Source: Fragilariopsis cylindrus CCMP1102
Taxonomy: Eukaryota > Bacillariophyta > Bacillariophyceae > Bacillariales > Bacillariaceae
Assembly: GCA_900095095.1 (NCBI GenBank)
Contig: FMBT01000334.1
Coordinates: 124,001-188,000, forward strand
Length of the DNA: 64,000 nt
Direction of reading: 5' to 3'
The notes below the pieces were generated by a model, which saw nothing but the letters and a program-made list of their open reading frames with translations, did not search any database and was not told where the DNA came from. Position 1 is the stretch's first letter, and each line of letters opens with the position of its first letter. Position numbers and translations under genes: made by a program. Positions 1-11,412 of this stretch are shown piece after piece.

Positions 1-700
1 TGTATCTACTTATTCGTGATTCCGATAATGCACCCTCCTTCTGAACGATTTGTAATAACGTCAAAGGACAATATTGTAGTACCAAATATAAAAACATCGG
101 TTCATCATTATCAATATCGTTGGTTTGTCTATTTTATGTTCCGGAGGAGTGTAATAATAATGTCCGTAGAGTTGAACAATACCATTAGTCTCAGTAGTAG
201 ATGACGATGAGACGACGATGATAGGTCTGTATGGATCTCAAGTTCACGTTTTACATAGTCTTTATTGATACTGTATCTGTAATCGATCTGTTTCAACGCG
301 TATACCTCACCAGTGATTTTAGTCGTTGCTTTGAATACTGTCGCTGAAAAACCTTGTCCTAACTTTTCTAATACATTAAAATCAGCGTGTTGCCACTTTC
401 GAAGTCGTCGTTGTTCTTGTAATACTTGCACTTCTATTGCTATTGGTGCGACAGCATCTACTACGACGGTTTTTCGATCATAACTTCATCAGCAGCAGCA
501 TCCACACAATCATCGTGATTAGTGTTCACTTGAACTTTGTCGTCCGAAATTATGATGTTAACGGTCTTCTTTTCATTTTTGATACAACTAGGTTGTAGTG
601 AGTCATGTAGCGTTACCACGCATCATGTAGTATTAGGAGTGGAATTGAGGTCGAGAGACTGCAACAGTGGTCGCTCTTGGGATCGGGTCGTCGGTGCCAT
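1..700 (-). CDS. Aurora-like Ser/Thr protein kinase, N-terminal part (runs off left edge, frame-broken)
   Basis: The N-terminal half of a eukaryotic protein kinase is visible. An R-K-W...DF lead-in is followed by the glycine loop (LGQGFSATVF), the VAIK-type lysine (YALKQID), the alpha-C glutamate (KRELEIH), an LYG strand near 165 and a hinge-like segment (LYLVLQYCP) near 75. The RxW-DF lead-in, the RE-x-EI helix and the LYG motif are typical of Aurora kinases, which phosphorylate mitotic spindle and chromosome proteins. The catalytic HRD and DFG motifs would lie to the left of the window. The reading frame breaks near 600, 473, 205 and 95, and each break looks like a small indel. The start at 700 is the first ATG of the best upstream frame and is uncertain. 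Kinase identity is firm; the Aurora assignment is an inference. Confidence 0.7.
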
Positions 701-1325
701 ACTGAATGAGGTTGCTCTTAATCTACAAGTTGAAAGTATGGTATTGTGAAAGAAGATTTTTAATTTCCTTATTTTTATCATTATTTTTGATTTTTCAAAT
801 CACACGTAATTAACGGCGTTCTTCCGTTATTTAATATATGCCCCGCGCCTGTTGAGCGAACTTTGATCACACAAAAAAAATCTCAACTTACTTTTTCGAT
901 GCCAAACGAAGAAAACCTGAATGCATGGTGTTGATGCTGTTAATCTTCCACGCTACATTTTCCATTTCTTTACACCCCTGTACCACTATTTGACTTTACA
1001 CATTATTGGACTACAAATATTGATAGGCCGTTTGACTCTTACTTCTATTCTGAACTGAGAACATGGTTCCCACGCTCAACGCACCACACAAAATGCAGCT
1101 GCTTTTTCGGATTTTTCAGAGTAAAAAGGAACTTCAAAAAAAAAAAGACAAATCATCACAACCAAAACAAGTACCAAAGAAACCAACTGTCATAATTCTC
1201 ATATTCAGTAGTTACTATCCACAGTATTTCCGCAATACCAAAACTTTTCGACGTCCATTCCCATTTACTATTCTTCCTCCTTTCTCTCAACAATCGCAAC
1301 AGTAGCAACAACTAACTACAACAAA

Positions 1326-2179
1326 ATGAATACAAAATATATTCTTAGTCTTCAAGTTTTTGTTGTATCCTTGGCAATCACTCTAAGTCTTTTGGCAATT
1401 ACTCTAAATCTTTTCGCACCCGACAGGATTCTTCTGAAAGTGTATATAATAATGATTATTACCTTCCAGATGATGATAATAATAATAAGGCTGACGATGA
1501 TGTGAAGACGACTTTGATGATGATGCCAATGAAGGAAGAGGAGACACGAATTTTATCGTTGGAATATAATCGATACCTCCAATCATCAAAGGTGAAGGAA
1601 ACAAAACAGGATAATCGTCATCATGAAGATTCTTCTCCTCCACCCGGTGCTTCACCCACTACTTCAAATAATCAATACTTTCATTACGATGACACACCTT
1701 CTAATCATCCGTCCTCGTCTTCCGTAGTAGATAACAATGATTCTATCCCATCATCCACGACAACTGTTTCGACTACAATGCCTACAGTTACGATTCCTCC
1801 TACTTCCTCACCATTCCCCTCATCGACATCGTCTGTTCCTAGTCTACGCCCTTCCTCGAATACAAAGACTTCCACCGGGGGTAATAGTTCTCCTCCCAGT
1901 AACATCGTCGCGGTGACCATTCTTCCGTCCTCATCTGGAAGTATTATCTCTACTACACGTAGTGAAGATAAGGATACTACTGATACTACTAATACGACTG
2001 ATGACAACAACAATAACGTTCCAAATAAAATCGGCGTGGGGGAAGTTCTCAAGGAGAGTTTGAGAAAGAAATCCATATTCCTTGGTAGTATGGCATTGTT
2101 AGGATTGGTTATATTTGTTCTACTTGTTACGCAACTTGGTATCATCAGAATCAGAGCCATCAACAAAAAACGTCAGTAG
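1326..2179 (+). CDS. Ser/Thr/Pro-rich single-pass membrane protein
   Basis: I do not recognise a family. The ATG at 1326 opens a strongly hydrophobic leader of about 30 residues (signal peptide or anchor). One frame break in the C-run near 1420-1425 then leads into a long acidic, Ser/Thr/Pro/Asn-rich stretch that resembles a mucin-like ectodomain. The C-terminus has a clear membrane helix (roughly GSMALLGLVIFVLLVTQLG) followed by a short basic tail ending KKRQ. The topology suggests a type I cell-surface or endomembrane protein. The gene lies divergently from the kinase on its left. The opposite strand is also open here, but that frame is only the antisense of the Ser/Thr codons. Confidence 0.55.
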
Positions 2180-2677
2180 TGGCAGATGCTGTTTCATCGA
2201 ATGATAGCAGTAATAATAATAGACTCCCCCTTATCTCCCTGATCTAATCAGAGGATGAATGAATGAAGCATACAGATATAATTGAAGTAGAAGAAAAGGA
2301 AAAAATAGAATAATAACGTTTCAGACCATTTATACATGCTACCACGACGTTTAACTGCATCTATATTTATACCAAGGGGATGTATGTTTTATAAACGATT
2401 AATAAGAACGAGCTACATAAACAAGCCGATGGAAGACAATAGAAACTAAAATACTATATCTTTAATTAAAAATAATCTTATATAAAAGACTTTATTTTTT
2501 TACGTACTATATATGATATAAGTATATTTGTGTTTCAATTCATAAAATGAGACGAGCTAATCGTGTTGATTGCTTTACATTAAGATCACACACACATTCT
2601 TTCGTTCTCTCTCTTCCCGCATTGTTGTTTTCGTTTCATTGTCAATTCATGGTTGTTGTTTTTGTTGTTTATATTTT

Positions 2678-3550
2678 TTAAAATGGAGCGGATGGACCAA
2701 ATGGTAATTCATTACCAGGTGTATAATCACGATCCACACCTTCACTCGAGATAGCAACAGTACGAATAACACCACCCGAGGATCCATCACGTGTCATCGC
2801 ATGTGCACAGGCTTTCTTGGCCAGTGTCGTGCCTCCTCTTGTGTCATCTCCTCTCGAAATTCGGCATCTAATAATCCAGCCACAAAGATACTACCACTGC
2901 CACCGGTGGCAAAGGGTAATTCTAAACACGAGCCACCTAAGGTAATAGTATAGACCGATCCACCATGTACTGCATCCCATCCAGCAATAATGACACCCGC
3001 TTGGAGTTGATCTTTATTATTATAAATCAATCGACGCATTAAATGTGCCGCAGTTTTTACGGTTGGTTGTCTACCGGTATCTAAACTGTTGTTGAAGGAA
3101 AAGAAAAGCCGTGTACCATAATACAATTCCGAAATGAAACAATGCGTTGGAGGGAGAGGGAAAAGAAAGAAAGAAAGGTGAGCTAGATGATGTCAAAAGC
3201 AAAAATGAAACCGTTTTTCGTGTCGAAGGAAAGGGGTATTCGTATTCATCATTCATCGATTTTATAACCAACTAAAACTTACGCCCATGAATTTAAATAA
3301 TAATGTACATAATCTGTTAATGCTTGTGTATCCGCTGCACTACCACTGCGGCAGGCATAAATATTATCCGATAATTGTACTAATTTGTCGGACACACGAT
3401 TTGCCACATAGGATCCAGTGGAGTTCTGGAATCCGCACACACCACCACACCACCCTTGAAGGGTAAGGCCATAATTGTGGTTCCTGTGGATACTTCACCT
3501 GGTTTTAAACCATAAGTACATTGTTCATTCATGATTTGCAAGTCTGTCAT
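2678..3550 (-). CDS. PSMB6: 20S proteasome subunit beta-1 (PSMB6/PRE3 type), 1 intron
   Basis: This is a catalytic beta subunit of the 20S proteasome with caspase-like activity. The precursor starts at ATG 3550, and a 23-residue propeptide ends in S-T-G before the mature N-terminal Thr ([11 protein letters not shown]). Other family marks are [46 protein letters not shown] and [10 protein letters not shown]. The exons are 3283-3550 and 2678-3085. The intron 3086-3282 has a GTAAGT donor and an AG acceptor. Two one-base losses break the frame: one near 3421 (between SRT and TGS) and one near 2832 (after EEA). Restored, the protein is about 225 residues, normal for beta-1. It lies divergently from the SAM synthetase gene. 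Confidence 0.92.
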
Positions 3551-3984
3551 CTTTATTTGTCTTTTTGTGTTTGTATTTGTACTTGCGTTTATCTATTTAT
3601 TATTATATATTATAAGTTTGCTTGTCGTTGTGTAATGTGTACTTAGTTAATAATCTTTCCCATTGTTGTTGAGTGCAGATTACTGCTGTCGTTGTTTTCA
3701 CGTGAAATCTTCGACATTCCATAGCTTTCGAAAAAATAAAACACTAACAAGTACTTATATCTACACTGGACCAAGCAGAAAAACAAAATTGAGTTCAGTC
3801 ATGACTGTGTTGAGTTTTCGACCCAGCGCTCAATTTTACGATAAGTGCGTTTACTAAAGTTACTTTTTCATCATTGGCAAAACAACAACCAACATTCTTT
3901 TATTGCTGCTGCTATCGTACTATTCACGAGTGACTTTATCAATACTATCATTCTTTACTTTCTTACTGAATAATAAATTCTATC
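3551..3984. promoter_or_regulatory. Shared 5' region between divergent PSMB6 and SAM synthetase
   Basis: These 434 bp separate two start codons that point away from each other. Both promoters and 5' UTRs must therefore lie here or overlap. The region is AT-rich with T-runs, and I see no TATA box that I would defend. The small open frames inside it look like chance. Confidence 0.4.
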
Positions 3985-5451
3985 ATGTCAACTTTCTATT
4001 TACTTCTGAATCTGTCAACGAGGGACATCCCGGTACGTTTATTCTTGTTAATAATTCATTCAGACATTCTCGTCCCGCCGCTTTTTTTTTTTTCTGTTTC
4101 AATCGGGGGGGGGGGGGACTTCTGCTGTATGAATCCCTATGTCGTGTGACTCCTACTGAGGATGTTCCGGTCGGAAGTTTTGAACTTAACATCATGACGA
4201 CGATGACGACTACTTCAATTGAATTCGATTCGACTCGACTTTGACTTCCATTTCACTTGACTCATTTTTATTTATTCATTTGCGATGCACATATACATGC
4301 ATGACATACACATAAAATCCACCATCCATGCACAACCAACACACAAAAAGACAAACTTTCCGATCAAGTTTCGGATGCTGTTTAGATGCATGCTTAGCAG
4401 GTGATGAGGCATCACGTGTTGCCTGCGAAACATGCTGTAAAACTGGTATGGTCATGATTTTTGGTGAAATTACTACCTCCGCTACTGTGAATTATGAACA
4501 AGTGATTCGTGATGCTGTGAAAGATATTGGTTATGATGATCCTGCGAAAGGTTTTGATTACAAAACATGCAATGTTATTGTGCCATTGAAGAACAATCAC
4601 CGGACATCGCACAATCTGTGGACGCAACTAAGATGGAAGATTTAGGTGCCGGTGATCAGGGTATTATGTTTGGATATGCTACGGATGAAACTGAAACATT
4701 AATGCCATTAACACATATGTTAGCAACTCAACTTGGTTCAAAATTACCGAAGTTCGTAAGAATGGAACATGTGATTGGATTCGTCCCGATGCTAAAACAC
4801 AGGTCACGTGTGAATACAAAAATGATGAAATGGTGTACCAATCCCTCAGCGTGTCCACACCGTTGTTATTTCCTGTCAACATTCGGAGGATGTGACACAG
4901 GAACAAATTTCAAGTGATTTAATGGAACATGTTGTAAACAAGTGATTCCTGAAAAGTATTTAGATGATAATACTGTTTATCATTTAAACCCATCGGGACG
5001 ATTTGTCATTGGTGGTCCACATGGTGATGCTGGATTAACTGGACGTAAATTATTGTGGATACGTACGGTGGATGGGGTGGACATGGTGGAGGTGCATTTT
5101 CTGGTAAGGATTCCACCAAGTGGATCGATCTGGTGCATACGCAGCACGATGGGTTGCTAAATCATTAGTTGCTGCTGGACTATGTAAACGTTGTGTAGTC
5201 CAATTGAGTTATGCAATTGGTGTTGCACATCCATTGAGTGTGTATGTCGATACACACGGTACAGCAAAAGAAGGTATGACCGATGCTGATTTAATGACAA
5301 TTGTTGAAAAGAATTTCGATCTACGTCCCGGTTGTATTATTCGTGATCTAGAATTACGTCGTCCAATTTCCGCAAAACTGCTGCATATGGTCATTTTGGA
5401 CGAGAAGATCCTGATTTTACATGGGAAAAACCAAAAAAGTTGGAACTTTAA
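3985..5451 (+). CDS. SAMS: S-adenosylmethionine synthetase (methionine adenosyltransferase), 1 intron, nine frame breaks
   Basis: The enzyme makes S-adenosylmethionine from methionine and ATP in the cytosol. In order the sequence shows [17 protein letters not shown] (ATP site, His of GHPDK), MVMIFGEI, the methionine loop region [71 protein letters not shown] and the C-terminal [11 protein letters not shown]. The intron is 4033-4350 (GTACGT donor) and splits the GHPD codon. Restored, the protein is about 385 residues, normal for the family. The frame is broken near 3995, 4382, 4581, 4746, 4832, 4937, 5053, 5127 and 5371, always by one missing base in a short run. It could be a true pseudogene, but the conservation of every motif argues for sequence error. 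Confidence 0.9.
4105..4117 (+). repeat. G13 homopolymer inside the SAMS intron
   Basis: A run of 13 G follows a long T-run at 4082-4093, both inside the intron. The run length is likely to be unreliable. Confidence 0.8.
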
Positions 5452-6414
5452 TTTAAATCTTTGAAAATGAAATGGAATTAATGTTATTCTCAAAATGAGT
5501 ACGAAGAAATAAATAACGAGATAAAAAAAAAAATGACAGAAAAAAAGAGAGCGACTTAAAAAGAGTTTGGGATAAATCGTATATGCATATTGAATATAAA
5601 ATAACTTGATGTGATTAAATTTAAAATTAAATACCAATTAATCAAGTAAAGACTTCATTCTTTGTTTTCAATGTTACTGTATGATCTGTTGTTGTTGTTG
5701 TTGTTGTTGTAGTAGTCAAAGATAATAAGAAGTAAGTTAAGCACAATGATGATCATTGTTGTCTTATCGTTGTTGTGATCATTATTTTAGATCATCATAT
5801 CATCGCAGATGAATAGATGATATATTTTGCCCATACAACTATGGCAAATTGATCTTCCCCCTTCGCACATCAATTTTTCCTAATCAGATCTTAAAAAGTT
5901 CTTTACTAGGCATGCTTAATAGTAGGGATTGACTGATTGAACAATTGATATTGATATTGATATTGTTGTCGCTGCTGTTACTGTAATGTTGAATTTGCAT
6001 GATTTGAGTTTTTCTTGCAATCTATACAGGTACAGTAAGAAAACTAGTTATGATGTGTTTGGATCTATAATACATACATACTATATATATACCACCAGAG
6101 ATTTGTGTGTGTTGGAAAATTATTGTTCTTTATTTTGTTGTGCATTGCTATTGGTTACCAAACCACTCTACACATATACATGTGTCACCATCTGCAACAA
6201 CACTTACTCTCCATTCATTTTAGTAGAAGGCAGTACTACAGACTAGTAAAACATAGAAAGTTGGACCCAATGTCTAATGAAACCATACTACTCTTTTTAT
6301 GAGGGTACACTAAATACTGCAATTTAAAAATTATTGATCTGAAATAAAATGAAAGAAACGAGAAACCAAATGACGGAATACAATAATCATTTTCACTGGA
6401 TACATGAAGGACTA
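5452..6414. other. Intergenic, no gene seen
   Basis: This is AT-rich spacer between the convergent ends of SAMS and the NADP oxidoreductase. It holds a short TTG repeat near 5690-5709 and stop-rich frames. Both flanking 3' UTRs must lie here. Confidence 0.6.
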
Positions 6415-7227
6415 TTACCAACCAACGCTAAGTTTTTCTCCACCAAAGATTTCGTTTTTGAGATTCGACCCAATCTTTCCAAAGGATACTTTGCCTCCTT
6501 CGTATTTGGGTGCCACATCCAGTCCTCCTCGGACAATGGGTCTCCAACCATGTCGATAAATCAATTCCACTACCATGTCGACAGCTTTTGGCTCCCCAAA
6601 AACTTCAACATCAGGACGACCAGGGTTTTTAGGACCCTCCGGCAAAATCAGTGTCCAGAGAATGTGCTTGTAGGTACCGACCCACTGAGTGGAGGGGTCG
6701 TTGAGTTTTTCCTTGTGAATTAGGATTCCTGCTTGGGGACCATCTTTTGGTAACCCCGCGCCATATCCATCAGGGCGACTCATGAAAGGGTTCGTCATGT
6801 CGAGAATGACTTTTCCTTTTCCTTTAATGTTCGATGCGACAGACGAGTCTTCCATGATAGACCAGGCTTGTTCGTACATCGTCCCAAGGACAATCATATC
6901 GGCCTTTGAAGCAGCCGCATTATCTCCGGCATGTAATTTCCACTTGCTCGTTAAACTTTTATTTTCGGGAGGAGGGACACAATAATCTCCTTGCGAGCCA
7001 ATGGCGCCCTCGACTTTTTACATGTATCCCTCGCCCGATTTGAGTTGATCAACAATACCTTGCGCTTTTTCCTTCTTACGGGAACACATTGTGACGTCGT
7101 AACCCGCGTTGGCCCATGTAGCACAAAGATGAACTCCCATTCGGCCTGTCCCTCCTATCACGGCAATCGTCGGGAGTTTGCTCGGATCACGATCTGCTGG
7201 ACGAGTAGCCCACGGTCCCTTTGCCAT
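6415..7227 (-). CDS. F420-type NADP(H) oxidoreductase (NAD(P)-binding Rossmann protein, COG2085-like)
   Basis: The N-terminal Rossmann motif TIAVIGGTGRMG is followed by an NADP-selecting MCSRKKEK segment. Next come ADMIVLGTMYEQ, VILDMTNPF and KHILWTLILPEGP, then a C-terminal helical part with FGEPKAVDMVVELI. This is the layout of NADP oxidoreductases related to F420-dependent NADPH reductase and STEAP N-domains; the substrate is unknown. The start at 7227 gives MAKGPW. An upstream in-frame ATG at 7317 would add a hydrophobic segment that could be a signal peptide. A TAA at 7018-7020 interrupts the frame between the two halves. A 66-nt GT-AG segment starting at that codon would remove it in frame (see findings). 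Confidence 0.75.
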
Positions 7228-7874
7228 GATTTTTTTGTGGCTAGGTGCCTTCGAATAAATAGATGAAAAGAACAGAGAAAGGAAAAGAAAACGAAAGATA
7301 CGACGAGTCAAATACATTTTTTTGGAACAAACACCCGGAAAGGAAAGCGAAAAGCAAAAATAAAAAAAAGGTATCATAATACACAAATGACTCATTCCCG
7401 CAGGACTCACACGCTTTTCAAACAGAAAATAACGGATTTTCACGACTCGCCGAAAATGAAAATTTCCGTTCCTCACTTTTTTACTCGAAGCGATGCCTCA
7501 ATCAAAACTCGAAAACAACATTACGTCGTGCTGTCACACAACAATCGATCATCGATCATCATCATTGTCATCAATTTCATTTTCTATCATTCCAAACGTT
7601 TTCGACTATAATATTCCATCAAAAAAAATCCACCATCAATTCACTACAACATATACTATATCAGCAAATCAGCAAACCTCCCATCTTCACAATTAAAACA
7701 AAATACAGGTAAGCAAGCGCAGTGTTTGCTTTCGTTGTCGTTGTCGTTTCGCCGTTGTCGGACGTCGCATGGTTTCATGACGATCGTGATGTGCACTAAC
7801 GTCGCCTTTTTGCCTTCTGACGTATTATTGTAATCATAAATCGTTTCATATTTACACTAGATTTCAATAAAACA
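7228..7874. promoter_or_regulatory. Shared 5' region between divergent oxidoreductase and CDC20
   Basis: About 650 bp separate two diverging start codons. On the plus strand there is a good candidate 5'-UTR intron of CDC20. I see no other defensible element. Confidence 0.4.
7709..7860 (+). other. Candidate 5'-UTR intron of CDC20
   Basis: The donor ATACAG/GTAAGC at 7709 and the acceptor TTTACACTAG at 7860 bracket 152 nt just upstream of the CDC20 ATG. Splice-site shape matches the coding introns elsewhere in the window. RNA evidence is lacking. Confidence 0.5.
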
Positions 7875-9445
7875 ATGAGTGGCTCCGTCGTTGATTACGA
7901 AAACTTAGTCGATACATCGTTTACCGATTCCAATCTTTCAATTCGATCGAACGTGCGACCACGATGGGAACGTAAGCAGCGTCAACAGCAACAAAATCGT
8001 GATCCGCATCGTCTTCCTCTTTCGTCCGCTTCCTATAATAAAGGTGGAGGAGCTAGTGCAGGCGATAGATTTATCCCGAATCGAGCTGGAATGAATGTTA
8101 GTTTATCAAAACATCGGTTGCGAGAAGACTGTTCATCATCATCGTCGTCATTGCCCTCTTCGGAAGGTGGAGAATCGGAGGAATCTAATTCAGTTTCCGA
8201 CAATCAGAAGGTCGTTTCCGATGCTAACAAGGATGAATATTCGTCTCGGTTGAGCTCAGCTTTACTGGGTGTCGACGATGCAGCCAATAGTCGTATCATG
8301 AGTTTCGCGGAAAAGGCTCCTGTTCAAAAAGGAGATACCGTCAACAACTTAAACATCTTATACTCGGCATCAGCTTCAGCGACACAAAAGAAGACCAACA
8401 CAAAATTAGTCAGCCGCTCGATTCCTTCCGCACCTTCACGTGTGCTGGATGCTCCCGATTTGATGGATGACTATTACCTCAATTTACTTTCTTGGAGTGA
8501 TACAAATGTTTTAGCCGTAGCATTGGCAAACACAGTCTACTTATGGAATGCTGGAACCGGCGACATACAGGAGCTATGTACATACGAAGAAGGAGGGTCC
8601 GTAGATTCGCATATTTCTTCCGTTGCATGGGTCCAAGAAGGAGGTGCACATCTAGCCGTGGGAACATCGGGTGGGACGACCCAGCTTTGGGATGTCCACG
8701 CGCGTAAGCAACTCAGATCGATGGATGGACATAGTGATCGTATCGGTTCGATGGCGTGGAACCGTCACATACTAAGTAGCGGAAGTCGCGACACAAACAT
8801 AATCAACCACGATGTCCGCGTTGCCCGTCATGCAGTTTCTACTCTTTCAGCTCACAGTCAAGAAGTTTGTGGATTGACTTGGAGTAACGACGGTGAGATT
8901 TTGGCGAGTGGAGGGAACGACAATCTTCTTTGTCTTTGGGATGCTTCTGCTTCTTCATCAATGTCAACCAGAATGGAACCACGATTCAAGATGACTGATC
9001 ATCAGGCTGCAGTTAAGGCACTGGCGTGGTCTCCACATGAACGAAATCTTCTTGCCACGGGAGGCGGAACTGCCGATCGGTGCATTAAATTTTGGAATTC
9101 ACAGACTGGTGCCCTACTTAATTCTATTGATACTGGCTCTCAGGTATGTGCATTGAAGTGGAACCCTTTCGAGAAGGAAATCTTGTCAAGTCATGGGTAT
9201 GCGAGGAATCAGATTTGTCTCTGGAAGTATCCGTCAATGGCTAAGATAAAAGAATTAGAAGGTCATACCTCACGTGTATTGCATCTGGCGACCAGTCCCG
9301 ATGGTAGCACTGTAGTATCTGGTGCAGGCGACGAAACCCTACGGTTTGGGAAGTATTTGCTCCTCCATCAAAGTCCAAACCGTCAGAAATGTATGGTAGC
9401 ACGGGTATGCCATCCAAGATCAAATGGACATCTCAAATTCGTTAA
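7875..9445 (+). CDS. CDC20: CDC20/Fizzy, WD40 activator of the anaphase-promoting complex
   Basis: CDC20 recruits substrates to the APC/C at metaphase-anaphase. The C-box GDRFIPNR is at residues 63-70, followed by a Ser-rich linker. A seven-bladed WD40 propeller starts after DAPDLMDDYYLNLL and includes NVLAVALANTVYLW, SSVAWVQEG, GTSGG-TQLWD, HSQEVCGL, ASGGNDN, LATGGGTADR and WKYPSMAK-ELEGHTSRVL. The frame breaks at about 9350 in a T-run. One added T restores LRFWEVFAPPS and a C-terminus ending Q-I-R, the Ile-Arg tail that docks on APC3. The restored length is about 523 residues. The close match to animal CDC20 around DDYYLNL and WKYPTMAK favours CDC20 over CDH1. The uncorrected frame would run on to 9530 with an unrelated tail. 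Confidence 0.95.
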
Positions 9446-9641
9446 ACAAGAACAAAATAAAATGAACAAAGGCATCCTCCTAGTTTGCTCTCGCATCGAA
9501 CTAGTAGAAGGAAGGAGAGAATATAATTGAATGAATAATTAGTCAATAAGCATGATGAAGTACCGACCGTAATCATCAATCTTACCAGGCAAGACGAAAG
9601 AGATAGTATGGTATTTTTATTTGACTTCACATACGCAGGCA

Positions 9642-9642
9642 T

Positions 9643-9682
<40 letters not shown>

Positions 9683-9685
9683 GCA
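9642..9685 (+). repeat. (AC)n-(AT)n compound microsatellite
   Basis: About eleven AC units run directly into about ten AT units, followed by ATGC-AT rich sequence. Confidence 0.9.
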
Positions 9686-10942
9686 TACATATACATACTT
9701 TGAGACGTAGAGGCTTCTAATGAGAAAGCCGAGTGGAATGGCAGACGGGACAAATTCGTAAATACTGTAAACAAAACGATTTACTTAGCATAGCAAACTT
9801 AATAATTTGAACACACTATAGAATAATATATTAATTTAAATAAAGATGGAGCAATTGCTGATCTGAATAGCTATGTCGATGATAAATAGATAAAAGAAGA
9901 TGAATGAATCAGGGAAAACTGAAATGTATGAATATGGAATATAATTTTGGAACATTAATTACGTATCATGTAAGCTAAGATAAATAGTAATATCGATCGA
10001 CGCGACGGGTTCGCTGCGTTTTATATTAAAATGGGATACAAAACTCGTCGTTCATCGTAATAATTTATATTTAATTCAATTTTTAAAATATCATAATTTT
10101 AATAGTACGACATCTCTCTCTCTATCCAATGTAGCGTTTTTAAATGATGTAGAATAGAATAGAATCAAGGAGGCTTCCTTATCTTTATCTTCCCTTTTTA
10201 CTTTCTCGAAAATCAGAAGACTATGTCTTACATTATTGTATTTGATGATGCATATTTTTGTTTTGGTGCACTATTTTATTATTTATTTCTTATTCTTCAT
10301 TCGATTCTTTTTACGTCGTTTCCGTAACTTATGTTTATTCATTGCCTTTTTTCTTCTTTTCAGAGTACTGATAAGATATACTCCATTATCCCACAACTCC
10401 GAAAAGATAGAACTTACTGTGGATGTGACTGTTACTGTTCTTGTAACAATGCATTCGAAATAAGGACGGATTATTGATAGTTCTACTACTACTACTATTC
10501 ATTATTACAGATAATAATGATGAGGATAGTACGCCGTAGTTTGTTGGTGGAATAATAAAGATGTGACGACGGGCGTTGTTGTTGCTGTTGTTGTCGGTAG
10601 TGGTGCACCAATCACTGCATTACTATTCGATACTGCTGTTGCTGTAAAACAGCGTAATACACCACCTTGATGATGAATTATTGATGGGCTGATGATGTAA
10701 TTTCGTAATACGACAACTCTGGCGTTGAAGTGTTGCTGTCGTCACCATCACCCCTGTCTTCTGACGTTGTAAAGTTTTCAAAGCAAACATAGTAGTAGTA
10801 GTAGTACTGGCAAAGATTAAGAAAGCTTCTCTGTATGTCTCGTTTTTATTTATTTATTTATAGCACAGCGTCCTTCTTTTGATTTCTGAACCAAGACGTT
10901 GTATATCATACAATTGCACAACCGCTGGCTGTCGAAACAAGT

Positions 10943-10943
<1 letters not shown>

Positions 10944-10979
<36 letters not shown>
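10944..10979 (+). repeat. (TTG)n microsatellite
   Basis: About twelve perfect TTG units. Read in frame they give poly-Cys (+) and poly-Gln (-) ORFs that should not be taken as genes. Confidence 0.9.
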
Positions 10980-11412
10980 GTGTTGTGTCGAATCATCGCT
11001 ATCCTCCTTTTATTATTGTTGGCGTCGATGTTTTTTTTAATACAACAACGTGTTGAATTGTCGCCGCGCGGTTCAAAAAATCGACCACATACTTTCTCTA
11101 ACCCCCCCCCTGAAGTTCCTGTAAGGACTAAGCTAGTCTTGGAGGAATGCGAATTGAATGAAATCAACCGAATTCTTTTGTGTTACTGAATCACGACGAC
11201 ACGTTATAACCGGTATTAGGCAGTATGTTCCCGTTTTAGCTCTACAGTATCCACGACATCTCCTATTTCTATATTCCTCATTCTAATTGTATCAAATCAC
11301 ATCAAATCCTCATTTTCATTCTTGACTCTGACTCTTGACTTCACGACGAGTACAAGTAAAAGTAACAATAATAGCTAATCACACATCATTATTAGAAAAA
11401 AAAGACTTCATC

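Larger units (their letters stand above)
9446..11412. other. Intergenic with microsatellites, no gene seen
   Basis: This is AT-rich spacer. It includes an AC/AT microsatellite, a GTT/TTG repeat and short ORFs that are either hydrophobic AT-rich noise or homopolymeric Cys/Gln readings of the TTG repeat. The end (about 11230-11412) is probably the promoter and 5' UTR of the FYVE-SYLF gene. Confidence 0.6.

Noticed and set aside
1705-2166. Long minus-strand ORF opposite the Ser/Thr-rich gene
   Set aside because: Antisense of Ser/Thr codons; the plus frame has leader, ectodomain and membrane helix in a sensible order.
7018-7476. N-terminal extension of the oxidoreductase up to 7476
   Set aside because: The first part is Phe/Arg-rich, AT-biased leader sequence; only the ATG at 7317 is kept as an alternative start.
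8479-8667. Minus-strand ORF inside CDC20
   Set aside because: Antisense shadow of the WD40 coding sequence.
10899-11189. ORFs with poly-Cys (+) or poly-Gln (-)
   Set aside because: They are readings of a TTG microsatellite with no conserved flanks.
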